Below are positions 7,249-14,439 of a stretch of 16,504 nucleotides of DNA, in pieces (the stretch's first letter is position 1; every line of letters begins with the position of its first letter). The DNA comes from Pseudomonadota bacterium (lineage in GTDB: Bacteria > Pseudomonadota > Alphaproteobacteria > Rhizobiales > Xanthobacteraceae), in NCBI GenBank assembly GCA_023423415.1, contig JAFAFP010000194.1, positions 1 to 16,504 on the forward strand, in the 5' to 3' direction. Position numbers and translations under genes: made by a program. The notes under the pieces are model-generated. The model did no database searches. It was not told where the DNA came from and saw nothing but the letters and a program-made list of their open reading frames with translations.

Positions 7249-7620
7249 ATGACCGCAATCTGCAACATCGCCACCGTCACCCGGCCGACCTCGTCGGGCC
7301 TTTCATTCATTCTTGCGGTGATTGTGACGGGCTTGCAGAAGGTGGCGCGCGCGCTGAAGCACCGCCGCGATGCGAGCTTGCTGGCCCGCATGGACGACCG
7401 GATGCTGTCCGATATCGGCCTGACCCGCAGCGATTTGCATGATGCCTATGCCGAGCCACTCTGGCGCGATCCGACGGATGTGCTGGCCGGACGAGCGTCC
7501 GAAAGGCGACGTTATCGCCGAGCAGGCCTTGTCACGCGCCTGATCGATACGCCGTCAGTCGTCCCCGACACGACATCCCCGTCGCCCTCGGCCGATCTGC
7601 CTGCTCGTCATTCAAGCTGA
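7249..7620 (+). CDS. DUF1127 (YjiS-like) domain protein
   Basis: A 123-residue protein whose middle (about residues 36-66) shows the DUF1127 pattern: a basic helix HRRDASLLARMDDRMLSDIGLTRSDL. A hydrophobic N-terminal stretch (residues 17-29) precedes it, and a polar, Pro/Ser/Asp-rich, probably disordered tail follows from about residue 100. Most DUF1127 proteins are shorter, so the tail is an extension. Work in Agrobacterium and Rhodobacter has linked small DUF1127 proteins to RNA turnover and stress or nutrient responses; the role here is unknown. The ATG at 7249 is preceded by AGGGA at suitable spacing; an upstream in-frame extension to 7099 would run through the regulatory region and is rejected. 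A strong terminator follows, so it is transcribed alone. Confidence 0.75.
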   Translation: MTAICNIATVTRPTSSGLSFILAVIVTGLQKVARALKHRRDASLLARMDDRMLSDIGLTRSDLHDAYAEPLWRDPTDVLAGRASERRRYRRAGLVTRLIDTPSVVPDTTSPSPSADLPARHSS

Positions 7621-7699
7621 CAATTCCCTGCGGCCGGACTCTGCCCAGCCGGCCGTACGATCCGCCACTCGATGTGTCCCCTCGCACGAAGCGGATCCC

Positions 7700-7734
7700 A
7701 ACGCCCGCCGGCCCTCCCCGGCGGGCGTTCTTTT
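7700..7734 (+). terminator. strong rho-independent terminator
   Basis: A perfect twelve-pair stem (AACGCCCGCCGG at 7700-7711 with CCGGCGGGCGTT at 7718-7729) closes a six-base loop and is followed by TTCTTTT. It sits 79 bases after the DUF1127 stop and 8 bases before the end of the convergent glycosyltransferase gene. The T-run is on the plus side only, so it mainly ends DUF1127 transcription. Confidence 0.88.
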
Positions 7735-7742
7735 GACGAAGA

Positions 7743-9353
7743 TCAGAATGCGCGGCCGAGCGCTTTCTGGGTGATGCCGCGACGATCCTTGACGACGCCG
7801 ATCGGCACGCCCAACCGCCGAATGGTTGCGACGGTCCGGCCATCGACCAGCTTGTCACAGTTCATGTGCGTCGGCGCGATGAAGAAATCAGCTTCGAGCC
7901 AGCCCGGCGAGGCCCGCAACCGCTTGTCGGCATAATTGTCGAACGAGAATTTCTCGCCGCATACGCCAACCGTATAGACGCGCTGCGATTGGTCCTGCGG
8001 AAGCCGGAGATAATCGTGCAACGCGCGCACCGCATCCGGCATCATGTTGACCCAATAATCCATCTCGTAGCGGCGCGCGGCGCCGTCGAGTCCTCCGACG
8101 AGAGCGTTGTAATAGAGATATTCGTAAGGATGCAGGCGCGCGAGCACGCTGGCGTTCCACAGCAAGGCTGCCGTCAACGCGCCTGCCGCCGAAAAGGCCC
8201 GCCACCGCCGCGACGACAACACCGTCAGCACAGCATCAAAGCCAATGCCGGCCAGGACCGCCAATGGCGGGACCACAAAGAGAAAATGCCGCATGCCGGT
8301 GAAGGCAGGCCCTTGAAACGCCGCCTCACACATCACAGGAAAAGCAATGACGAAGATCAGGACCGCGACCTCGATCTGGCGGCGCGACAACGTCTCGAAC
8401 CTCTTCCGGCTGATCGACCAGACCAGAAATCCAAGCGCGCATAATGCGCCCGCAGTGACGACGATCGGCACTTTGATCAGCAGATAGAGCGGCACATACC
8501 ATCGCGGCGCGTCCGCCATGCGATAGATCTCACCCGCAACAATGGTGCGGATTTCGTAGTGAAAATGCGCGAAGGAAAAGATCGCGCGCAATGGATTGAG
8601 CGGTTGAAGCGATGCCCAGGGCCACGACGCAATCATGATAAGATAGCCGAGCACGATCGCCGGAGCGAGACGGAGCGCCGCTGCGCCGAAATATCGAGAG
8701 AGTGTCCTGGGGTCGCGCGTCGCCCACGGCATCGCCACGATCACCATCAGACCGGCATAGCCAATCAGCAATAATCCCATCGCACGCAGGCCCGTCGCTG
8801 CTCCCAGCATGAGCCCGAAGCCGATCACGTCGCGCCAACGCGGCGCCGGAAAATCGCGGGCCGCACGCAACAGGAAATACACGGCGCCGATCATCGCCGC
8901 TGCAAACGGCACATCCTTGGTGTGATTGAACATGCCCCCAAAGTACGGGCCGCAAATGACCAGAGCGAACGCCGCGATCAGACCGGCGCGCGGTCCTGCG
9001 ATCAATCGGGCCGTAGCCCACGTCGCAACGACGCCGGCAACCCCGATCGTCGCCGACAGGAAATGGCGGATCAGGAAAGCGTCGAACGGCAACACTTTGG
9101 CCAACAGCACGGCGGCAATATCGAACAGTCCGCCATACAGATAGAGATTCTTGTAATTGAACAGCGCGGTGTCGCGAAACCCGCTGGCATAATAGTCGAT
9201 GATCAATTCACCGTAGCGATGCTGGACTTCCTCATCGTTGGAAATGCCGTAGTCGCGAAACACGACAATCGAGAGAACGCACAAACCCGCAAGCAGCACA
9301 ATCGAAAGACGGTCCGACGCTTCGGACCGTCGCCAAAAATCCGGCACACCCAT
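7743..9353 (-). CDS. GT-C family (GT39/ArnT-like) membrane glycosyltransferase
   Basis: A 536-residue polytopic protein with about ten or more hydrophobic helices and a soluble C-terminal region of about 110 residues. The first periplasmic loop begins right after helix 1 with the acidic cluster NDEEVQHRYGE (residues 39-49), the position of the catalytic or metal-binding acidic residue in GT-C enzymes. A second conserved-looking acidic motif, FNHTKDVPF, follows in a later loop. GT-C enzymes transfer sugars from polyprenyl-phosphate donors to lipids or proteins on the periplasmic side. Donor and acceptor cannot be read from the sequence. The ATG at 9351-9353 is preceded by G-rich sequence. It stands alone, convergent with DUF1127 and divergent from the PAN-domain gene. 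Confidence 0.75.
   Translation of the reverse strand: MGVPDFWRRSEASDRLSIVLLAGLCVLSIVVFRDYGISNDEEVQHRYGELIIDYYASGFRDTALFNYKNLYLYGGLFDIAAVLLAKVLPFDAFLIRHFLSATIGVAGVVATWATARLIAGPRAGLIAAFALVICGPYFGGMFNHTKDVPFAAAMIGAVYFLLRAARDFPAPRWRDVIGFGLMLGAATGLRAMGLLLIGYAGLMVIVAMPWATRDPRTLSRYFGAAALRLAPAIVLGYLIMIASWPWASLQPLNPLRAIFSFAHFHYEIRTIVAGEIYRMADAPRWYVPLYLLIKVPIVVTAGALCALGFLVWSISRKRFETLSRRQIEVAVLIFVIAFPVMCEAAFQGPAFTGMRHFLFVVPPLAVLAGIGFDAVLTVLSSRRWRAFSAAGALTAALLWNASVLARLHPYEYLYYNALVGGLDGAARRYEMDYWVNMMPDAVRALHDYLRLPQDQSQRVYTVGVCGEKFSFDNYADKRLRASPGWLEADFFIAPTHMNCDKLVDGRTVATIRRLGVPIGVVKDRRGITQKALGRAF
9308..9331. other. perfect hairpin in codons 8-16 of the glycosyltransferase gene
   Basis: GACGGTCCGA (9308-9317) and TCGGACCGTC (9322-9331) form a perfect ten-pair stem with a four-base loop inside the 5' end of the minus-strand coding region. 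In the mRNA it would lie about 20 bases after the start codon, where stable structure can slow initiation. It may equally be a coding accident in an Arg/Ser/Ala/Asp-rich stretch. Confidence 0.4.
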
Positions 9354-9550
9354 TCCCCCAACGAACCCTCGGATGGATTGTGACGCGCCAACGATCCGCT
9401 GTCATGCTGCTGCGCACAAGGCGCATTCATACTGCGATCGCCACATCGGCTGTTCACGACTTTGCGGGCCGTTGCATTCCAGGCTCGCAACGGGGATTTT
9501 GAGACCTTAACATGCCTCCACGAGGCGGATTGCGGCGGCCAGGCGGGACA

Positions 9551-10093
9551 ATGAACCAGCGCTTTGTGATGCTGATGCTGTGCCTGTTGGCGCTGACGGT
9601 AAATTCGGGAGCGGTGTGGGCGCAGGCCGGCTTCGACCGGCCCGGCGGCGATTACACGAGTTCACCGGTTCGCACGGGGGATCCGGCGGTCTGCGCCGCG
9701 CGGTGCGAGCGGGACAGCCGCTGCCGCGCCTGGAGCTTTTCCTATCCCAACACCGCAGCGCGGGAAGCGACCTGCTGGCTGAAAAACAAGGTCATGCCGA
9801 CAAAGGAGGATGCCTGTTGCGTGTCAGGCATCCGTGGCGCCGCCCTGCTTGAGCCGCGACTGGGAGCGCTGGAATTTGCGATCGACCGTTACGGCGGCGA
9901 CTACAAGGTGATGGATATCGCCACCGACCCGACCGGCGATACTTGCGCCAAGGCCTGCCAGGCCGACAGCAAGTGCCGCGCGTTCACCTATCTCCGCGCC
10001 GGCTACGGCAATCCGTCGGCGCGTTGCTTCCTGAAAGATCGCATCACCAAGCCGCGCCGCAAACCCTGCTGCATCTCGGGCGTTGTCCGGTAG
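9551..10093 (+). CDS. secreted tandem PAN/Apple-domain protein
   Basis: A 180-residue exported protein. Residues 1-26 form a signal peptide (hydrophobic core MLMLCLLALTV, ending VWAQA). Two PAN/Apple-like (PAN_4 type) domains follow, about residues 27-96 and 106-177, each starting RPGGDY or RYGGDY and ending CCxSG. Each has six cysteines: C48, C52, C58, C75, C89, C90, and C132, C136, C142, C159, C173, C174. Every cysteine of the second copy lies exactly 84 residues after its partner, a clean internal duplication with probably three disulfides per domain. PAN domains bind proteins or carbohydrates outside the cytoplasm; the ligand is unknown. I start at the ATG at 9551 because the signal peptide begins there; the upstream in-frame ATG at 9512 would add an Arg/Gly-rich 13-residue lead. 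DUF6152 follows after 26 bases. Confidence 0.82.
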   Translation: MNQRFVMLMLCLLALTVNSGAVWAQAGFDRPGGDYTSSPVRTGDPAVCAARCERDSRCRAWSFSYPNTAAREATCWLKNKVMPTKEDACCVSGIRGAALLEPRLGALEFAIDRYGGDYKVMDIATDPTGDTCAKACQADSKCRAFTYLRAGYGNPSARCFLKDRITKPRRKPCCISGVVR

Positions 10094-10119
10094 CTGCAAG
10101 CGGCGCAATGGAGAAGCTG

Positions 10120-10467
10120 ATGAAACGCCACATTATCTTCGCCAGCCTGATTGCGTTCACGGGCGGTACCGCAGCTGCGCATCACGGATGGGGCAGCTAC
10201 GACGCCAACAAGCCGGTCACGGTCACGGGCGCGATTCTCACATCGAAATACGAAAATCCGCATGCCAGCATCACGGTGAAAGGCAGCGACAAGGTCTGGA
10301 CGGTGACATTGGCACCGACCTTCCGGATGATGAATCGCGGAGCGACGGCGGAGATGGTCGCCGTCGGCAAGACGATTTCGGCTTACGGCTACCCGTCCAC
10401 CGTTGAGAAGAACGAGATGCGGGCCGAGCGCATCACCGTCGATGGCAAGACCGTTGAGATGCGTTGA
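10120..10467 (+). CDS. DUF6152 family periplasmic protein
   Basis: A 115-residue exported protein. Residues 1-20 form a short signal peptide ending TAAA, so the mature chain would begin HHGWGSYD or AHHGWGSYD. The rest is a small beta-rich domain with the family pattern DANKPVTVTGAI...YENPHASI...VWTVTLAPTFRMMNRG. Function is not established. A histidine pair at the mature N-terminus is a geometry that often binds copper (histidine-brace or ATCUN-like), which is inference only. The ATG at 10120 has GGAG six bases upstream; an ATG at 10108 lacks this. The stop TGA (10465-10467) overlaps the next start codon by one base, so translation of the next gene is probably coupled. Confidence 0.8.
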   Translation: MKRHIIFASLIAFTGGTAAAHHGWGSYDANKPVTVTGAILTSKYENPHASITVKGSDKVWTVTLAPTFRMMNRGATAEMVAVGKTISAYGYPSTVEKNEMRAERITVDGKTVEMR

Positions 10468-10958
10468 TGACTGACGCGGCCCCGGCCATCTTCGTCGCGC
10501 TCGAATCTTCGGGCCTCGGTGCAACGATCCGCCAGTCCACGTGGCTCTACATGACCGCGAATATCGGTCACATCGTCGCGCTTGTGGTGTTCGCGGGCGC
10601 CGTCGCGGTGATGGATCTGCGGATGGCGGGCGCATTAGCAGCAACGTCACCCGGTCACGTGCTCAAGACCATGCGCCGCGTGGCAATGGCCGCATTTCTG
10701 GCGCTGGTCATAACTGGCGCGACACTGTTCATCGCCGAAGCAAGCCACGTCATCACCAACCCGGCCTTCCTGTTCAAGCTGGCATTGATCGCGCTCGCAC
10801 TTCTCAACGTCGCCTGGTTCGAGTTCTTCACGGCGCAGGACGTGAAGTCGATTCCGCCGCTGACACCGTTGCCGCCCGCGGCGCGGGCCGCTGGTTTCAT
10901 TTCGATCGGACTATGGATCGCCGTTGCCGCGGCCGGCAGGACGATTGCGTATCTATGA
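10467..10958 (+). CDS. DUF6644 family four-helix membrane protein
   Basis: A 163-residue integral membrane protein with four predicted helices (about residues 28-52, 70-92, 98-120 and 138-160) and short loops. The family features are the amphipathic N-terminal segment GATIRQSTWLY, a conserved His in helix 1 (H35 in ANIGHIVAL), the AVMDLRMAG turn, FLFKLALIALALLN in helix 3, and a PPAARAAG lead into the last helix. H64 and H94 are other possible ligands. The layout resembles small CopD- or cytochrome b561-like bundles, but heme or metal binding is not shown. The ATG at 10467 overlaps the DUF6152 stop; an in-frame TTG just before it is unnecessary. It ends 29 bases from the convergent YjbR gene. 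Confidence 0.8.
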   Translation: MTDAAPAIFVALESSGLGATIRQSTWLYMTANIGHIVALVVFAGAVAVMDLRMAGALAATSPGHVLKTMRRVAMAAFLALVITGATLFIAEASHVITNPAFLFKLALIALALLNVAWFEFFTAQDVKSIPPLTPLPPAARAAGFISIGLWIAVAAAGRTIAYL

Positions 10959-10961
10959 TAG

Positions 10962-10975
10962 CAGCGTGCGCGCTG
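10962..10975. terminator. short hairpin between convergent genes
   Basis: CAGCG-TGCG-CGCTG, a perfect five-pair stem with a four-base loop, lies in the 29-base gap between the DUF6644 and YjbR stops. Without a clear T-run it is at best a weak transcription stop. Confidence 0.2.
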
Positions 10976-10987
10976 ACAGCGCCGCGT

Positions 10988-11329
10988 TTATGATTGCGCG
11001 TCGAAAGTCTTGAGCGCGGTTTTCGATGCAAGCGCACGCCATCGCCGCTGAAGAAACGGCGTGACGATTTTCCGTGAACAGGCCGAGAGCCTCGCCAGGA
11101 TCATCGGCCAGTCACGATAATGGTCGGTAAAATAGAAAACCTTCGGATTTGCCTCGATCAGCATCGCGCGCTCGTCCGGCTCGACTCCGATGAGAACAAG
11201 GCTGTCGCCGTCTTCTCGCAACCGGGTCAGAAGCTTTTTGCGCACCTTCAATGCCGGAGTGCCATAGGATGTGCCCTCGATGACGTCCGGCCACGCCAGC
11301 GCGATGTCCCGGATGTCATCGAAGATCAT
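10988..11329 (-). CDS. YjbR/MmcQ-family small protein
   Basis: A 113-residue protein of the MmcQ/YjbR family (PF04237), whose members adopt a CyaY-like fold and are annotated as DNA-binding, though function is poorly known. The family order is visible: an N-terminal helix (MIFDDIRDIALAWPDV), the EGTSYGTPALKVRKKLLTRL segment, the central VLIGVEPDERAML strand pair, the FYFTDHYRDWP motif, and a C-terminal helix with QRRWRALAS. The start is the ATG at 11327-11329, 7 bases after the tldD stop. The open frame runs another 40 residues upstream through tldD, but those are out-of-frame shadow sequence. It is probably transcribed with tldD. Length is normal for the family. Confidence 0.85.
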   Translation of the reverse strand: MIFDDIRDIALAWPDVIEGTSYGTPALKVRKKLLTRLREDGDSLVLIGVEPDERAMLIEANPKVFYFTDHYRDWPMILARLSACSRKIVTPFLQRRWRALASKTALKTFDAQS

Positions 11330-11336
11330 GCAACGC

Positions 11337-12779
11337 TCATCCCGTGCCACCCACGGTGATGCGATCCATCCGCAGTGACGGCTGACCGACGCCGACCGGC
11401 ACGCCCTGTCCGTTCTTGCCGCAAGTGCCGATGCCATGATCGAGCGCAAGATCGTTGCCGATCATGGAGATGCGATGCAGATCGGTCGGACCATTGCCGA
11501 TCAGCATCGCGCCTTTCACCGGCGCGCCGACCTTGCCGTTCTCGATCTTGTAGGCCTCGGTGCACTGGAAGACGTATTTGCCGGACGTGATGTCGACCTG
11601 GCCGCCGCCGAAGCTCACGGCATAAATGCCGTTCTTCACCGAGGCGATGATTTCGCCCGGCTCCTTGTCGCCCGCCAGCATGTAGGTGTTGGTCATGCGC
11701 GGCATCGGCACATGCCCATAGGATTCGCGCCGGCCGTTGCCGGTCGGTTTCATGTTCATCAGCCGCGCATTCTGGCGGTCCTGCATGTAGCCGACGAGGA
11801 TTCCGTCTTCGATCAACACGGTCTTATTGGTCGGCGTGCCTTCGTCATCGATCGAAAGCGAACCGCGGCGCGATGCAATGGTGCCGTCATCGAGCACGGT
11901 GACGCCCTTCGCCGCAACCTGCTGTCCCATCAGTCCGGCGAAAGCCGACGTGCCCTTACGATTGAAGTCGCCTTCGAGGCCGTGACCGACGGCTTCATGC
12001 AGCATCACGCCGGGCCAGCCGGCACCCAGCACGACGTCCATTTCGCCGGCGGGCGCCGGAACCGATTCGAGATTGACCATGGCCTGCCGGATCGCGTCAT
12101 CGACGGCGCCGCGCCAGGCCTGCGTTTCAATGAAGCGGGCATAACCTTCGCGACCGCCATAGCCGTGACTGCCGGTCTCCTGCCGGTCGCCGTCACCTGC
12201 GACAATCGATACATTGATACGGACCATCGGCCGGATATCGCGATAGACCTCACCGTCGGCGCGGACGATCTCGACCACCTGCCAGGAGGCGCCGAGACTG
12301 GCGCTCACCTGCCGCACCCGCGGATCTTTCGCGCGGGCATAGGCGTCGATCTCCTGCAGCAGCTTCACCTTGGTCTCGAAACCGGGGGTGTCGAGCGGGT
12401 TTTCATCGCCATAGAGGCGAATATTACTGCGGCCCGGCGCATCCGAATAACGGCCGGTATAACCGCCCTTCACGGCGCGGACCGCATCGGCGGCGCGAAT
12501 CAGCGCGGCCTCCGAGAGATCGGAGGCATGGGCGTAGCCGACCGCTTCGTCCTTCACCGCCCGCAGGCCGAAACCCTGCGCGGTGTCGTAGGTCGCCTGC
12601 TTCAGGCGCCCGTTGTCGAAACCCAGGGCTTCGGACTGACGGTATTCAAGGAAGAGCTCGCCATCGTCGGCGCCTTCCAGCCCCTTGGAAATGATGGATC
12701 GGACACGCGCCCGGTCGAGCCCGGCGCGATCAATGAGCGAGGAGGTGGCAAGGGTTTGATCGGTCATGGCCGCAAACAT
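11337..12779 (-). CDS. tldD: TldD metalloprotease
   Basis: A 480-residue cytoplasmic zinc protease subunit of the TldD/PmbA (U62) family. With its partner TldE/PmbA it degrades unfolded peptides, matures microcin B17-type peptides and takes part in CcdA antitoxin turnover. The zinc motif HExxxH is intact (H261, E262, H266 in VMLHEAVGHGLEGD), and C453 in GTCGKNGQG matches the expected third zinc ligand near the C-terminus. The N-terminal region (about residues 40-250) and the glycine-rich C-terminal barrel (SFGGGQVDITSG) are complete. The ATG at 12779 has a weak AAGG upstream; MTDQ at 12767 is an alternative. pmbA is not in the window, as is usual. The small YjbR gene follows after 7 bases. 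Confidence 0.96.
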   Translation of the reverse strand: MFAAMTDQTLATSSLIDRAGLDRARVRSIISKGLEGADDGELFLEYRQSEALGFDNGRLKQATYDTAQGFGLRAVKDEAVGYAHASDLSEAALIRAADAVRAVKGGYTGRYSDAPGRSNIRLYGDENPLDTPGFETKVKLLQEIDAYARAKDPRVRQVSASLGASWQVVEIVRADGEVYRDIRPMVRINVSIVAGDGDRQETGSHGYGGREGYARFIETQAWRGAVDDAIRQAMVNLESVPAPAGEMDVVLGAGWPGVMLHEAVGHGLEGDFNRKGTSAFAGLMGQQVAAKGVTVLDDGTIASRRGSLSIDDEGTPTNKTVLIEDGILVGYMQDRQNARLMNMKPTGNGRRESYGHVPMPRMTNTYMLAGDKEPGEIIASVKNGIYAVSFGGGQVDITSGKYVFQCTEAYKIENGKVGAPVKGAMLIGNGPTDLHRISMIGNDLALDHGIGTCGKNGQGVPVGVGQPSLRMDRITVGGTG

Positions 12780-12863
12780 AGTGCCTTGGAGACGCCATCG
12801 CGAGAGGCCATCAACACGCGCTCCCGGATGTTTCCCTCAGAAATCCCAAAACCACGAAAGCAC

Positions 12864-13496
12864 ATGCGCCAACCATCGCGATTGTCCGACTTTCAGATCC
12901 ACCGCCGCGCGATCTTGCGGCAACTGGCGAGTCTCGCGGCTGCCGCGGGCGTTTTGCCGGCGACGACAGCCCTTGGGTCAGACGGTCCGCCGCGCTTCGA
13001 AACCGGCAGGCAGCAATTCAGGATCGTCCGGCCGGCCAGGAATATCGACGATTTTCAGATGCTCCGGCTGGACGGGTCCAAGAGCCGTTTTTCCCACTTC
13101 CGGGGGAAAGTCGTTCTGCTGAACTTCTGGGCCACATGGTGCCCGGCCTGCAGGATCGAGCTGCCGATCCTTGATCGCCTGCAGCGGACGATGGGAGGCA
13201 AGGACTTCCAGGTCATCGCCGTGTCAGTCGATCGCGGAGACCGCCGAGGTGTAGAGCGTTTTGTCCGGGAGCATCGTATCCGGCACCTCCCGATCTATCT
13301 CGACCCGAAGGCACAAATCGCTCACGTCAAGGGAAGCACAGACCAACAAGCGCCGTTCGCGCTTTACGGCATGCCCATTTCCTACATCATCAACCGTTCG
13401 GGTCGCGTCGAAGGTTACATCATGGGCGAAGCAGACTGGCTGTCGGAGGCAGCAAGAAATCTCCTCGCCTATTACCTGCGGCAACCCGCCGGCTGA
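12864..13496 (+). CDS. TlpA-like periplasmic thioredoxin with Tat-like leader
   Basis: A 210-residue thiol-disulfide oxidoreductase of the TlpA/ResA group. The active site WCPAC (C93, C96) sits in the typical FWATWCPACRIELP context, followed by the IAVSVDRGD strand, the GMPISYIINRSG cis-proline segment and the GRVEGYIMG strand. The N-terminus HRRAILRQLASLAAAAG (from residue 13) resembles a twin-arginine signal (RR at 14-15, short hydrophobic core), so the protein is probably exported folded or membrane-tethered; there is no lipobox cysteine. TlpA in Bradyrhizobium reduces ScoI and CoxB for CuA assembly, and coxB lies 0.9 kb downstream; this link is inference. I chose the ATG at 12864 near GAAAG; an ATG at 12828 would add 12 residues. 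It is divergent from tldD. Confidence 0.87.
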   Translation: MRQPSRLSDFQIHRRAILRQLASLAAAAGVLPATTALGSDGPPRFETGRQQFRIVRPARNIDDFQMLRLDGSKSRFSHFRGKVVLLNFWATWCPACRIELPILDRLQRTMGGKDFQVIAVSVDRGDRRGVERFVREHRIRHLPIYLDPKAQIAHVKGSTDQQAPFALYGMPISYIINRSGRVEGYIMGEADWLSEAARNLLAYYLRQPAG

Positions 13497-13505
13497 CAGG
13501 AGGCG

Positions 13506-14027
13506 TCAAGGCAGCTTGTCGAACCCCTCGCCGAAGCCCTTCAGAGCCATGGGAAAGCCGATTCCCTCTTCCGGCGTCTGGAAGATAATGAAGGTTGCGG
13601 TTGTACCCGAACGCATCTGCTTGGTCAGGTTGTCATCCATGACCACTTCCGCCACGCAGCCGTTCGGCAGGCAGCGGACGAAGCCCGCGCGGCCGACATC
13701 GGTATTGTCGATCTTGAGCCCGAGGCCCGATGGCAGCAGCACCCCGAGCGGCGCAATCACCCGCATCAGCCTGCTTTTGTTATCGGCGGTCTTCAGAACG
13801 ATCACCGTCAGACCGATATTGGCCCGGTCCTCGGCGGTCACGCTCTGGATCAGGGCGCATTGCTCGCTTTGAGCCCCGGGCGGCGTATCGCAGCGGATCT
13901 GCCAGTCGGCATGAACAGACTTCACCGCACCCTGCGCGGAGGCATGCCCGGTCTGCAAAATCCATATAGCCAGGATTCCGGCAAGAAGCCGGAAGGCGCT
14001 GCGCCCCGCCTGTCGTGAAATCAGCAT
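13506..14027 (-). CDS. invasion-associated locus B (IalB) family protein
   Basis: A 173-residue exported protein of the IalB family (PF06776), first described in Bartonella and widespread in rhizobia. Residues 1-31 form a signal peptide (RSAFRLLAGILAIWIL core, ending HASA). The mature domain shows the family opening VHADWQIRCDTP and two close cysteine pairs (C46/C57 and C119/C124), which probably form disulfides. The C-terminal half has the GFVRCLPNGCVAEVVMDD motif and ends in a hydrophobic FPMALKGFGEGFDKL segment. In non-pathogens the role is unclear; envelope stress or host contact are possibilities. The ATG at 14025-14027 is chosen because the signal peptide starts there; an upstream extension of 31 residues is unlikely. 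It converges with the TlpA-like gene, with 9 bases between stops. Confidence 0.88.
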   Translation of the reverse strand: MLISRQAGRSAFRLLAGILAIWILQTGHASAQGAVKSVHADWQIRCDTPPGAQSEQCALIQSVTAEDRANIGLTVIVLKTADNKSRLMRVIAPLGVLLPSGLGLKIDNTDVGRAGFVRCLPNGCVAEVVMDDNLTKQMRSGTTATFIIFQTPEEGIGFPMALKGFGEGFDKLP

Positions 14028-14230
14028 GTCGCCATCCAGGCTGATGGTTACCCAAGTTCGTGGAAAATGCGTGCCAGAGCCGAATCGCCTCCAGAACCGC
14101 ACGATGAAGCGTGGCACCACGCAAGCCGCGTGAAGTCAAGCGTACACAGAAGAGTCAAAAAGCGCCCTTTTCTGGCCGAAAAACCACAGTCGGGCACAGC
14201 TTTTCCCAGAGGCGCATTGTCTCATTAGTT

Positions 14231-14248
14231 CAATGTGCATGCACGTTG
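14231..14248. promoter_or_regulatory. 18-base near-perfect palindrome upstream of coxB
   Basis: CAATGTGCATGCACGTTG pairs with itself at 8 of 9 positions (only T14234/G14245 mismatch); the inner ten bases GTGCATGCAC are perfect. It lies about 190 bases before coxB and about 200 from the IalB start, in the shared regulatory region. It fits a dimeric regulator site, but the regulator is unknown. Confidence 0.4.
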
Positions 14249-14280
14249 CGACCCGGGCGGAATTATGGTTTGAGAGGCCG

Positions 14281-14372
14281 GGATTTTCCCAAAAATCCTG
14301 CCACGCGCCGCTGCCGCTCCGCCCGGTTCAGGGGGCGGTTTTTGCGCGTGGGATCGGGCTTTCGGCCCGGTC
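14281..14372 (+). promoter_or_regulatory. three stacked hairpins in the coxB leader, middle one terminator-like
   Basis: Hairpin 1 is GGATTTT-CCCA-AAAATCC (14281-14298). Hairpin 2 is CCGCCC (14319-14324) with GGGCGG (14333-14338), an eight-base loop and then TTTTT (14339-14343), which looks like an intrinsic terminator although no plus-strand gene ends here. Hairpin 3 is an eight-pair stem with one G-U pair and a five-base loop (14352-14372). Together they could form a regulated leader or attenuator ahead of coxB. No known riboswitch is recognised. The rest of the gap from 14028 to 14439 shows nothing else I can name. Confidence 0.4.
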
Positions 14373-14439
14373 GGAACAAGCCAGGTGCGACGAGACTGGT
14401 TTGCCGATGGCTTAAGGTGTCGAAGGAGCGACTACAAAA

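Noticed and set aside
11436..12863. A very long plus-strand open frame running antisense to tldD and into the TlpA-like gene.
   Set aside because: The upstream part is the shadow of tldD in a GC-rich genome; only the portion from 12864 shows family features and an export leader.
14246..14274. TTGCGA with a downstream TATGGT as a coxB promoter.
   Set aside because: The spacing is about 12 bases, too short for a sigma70 promoter.
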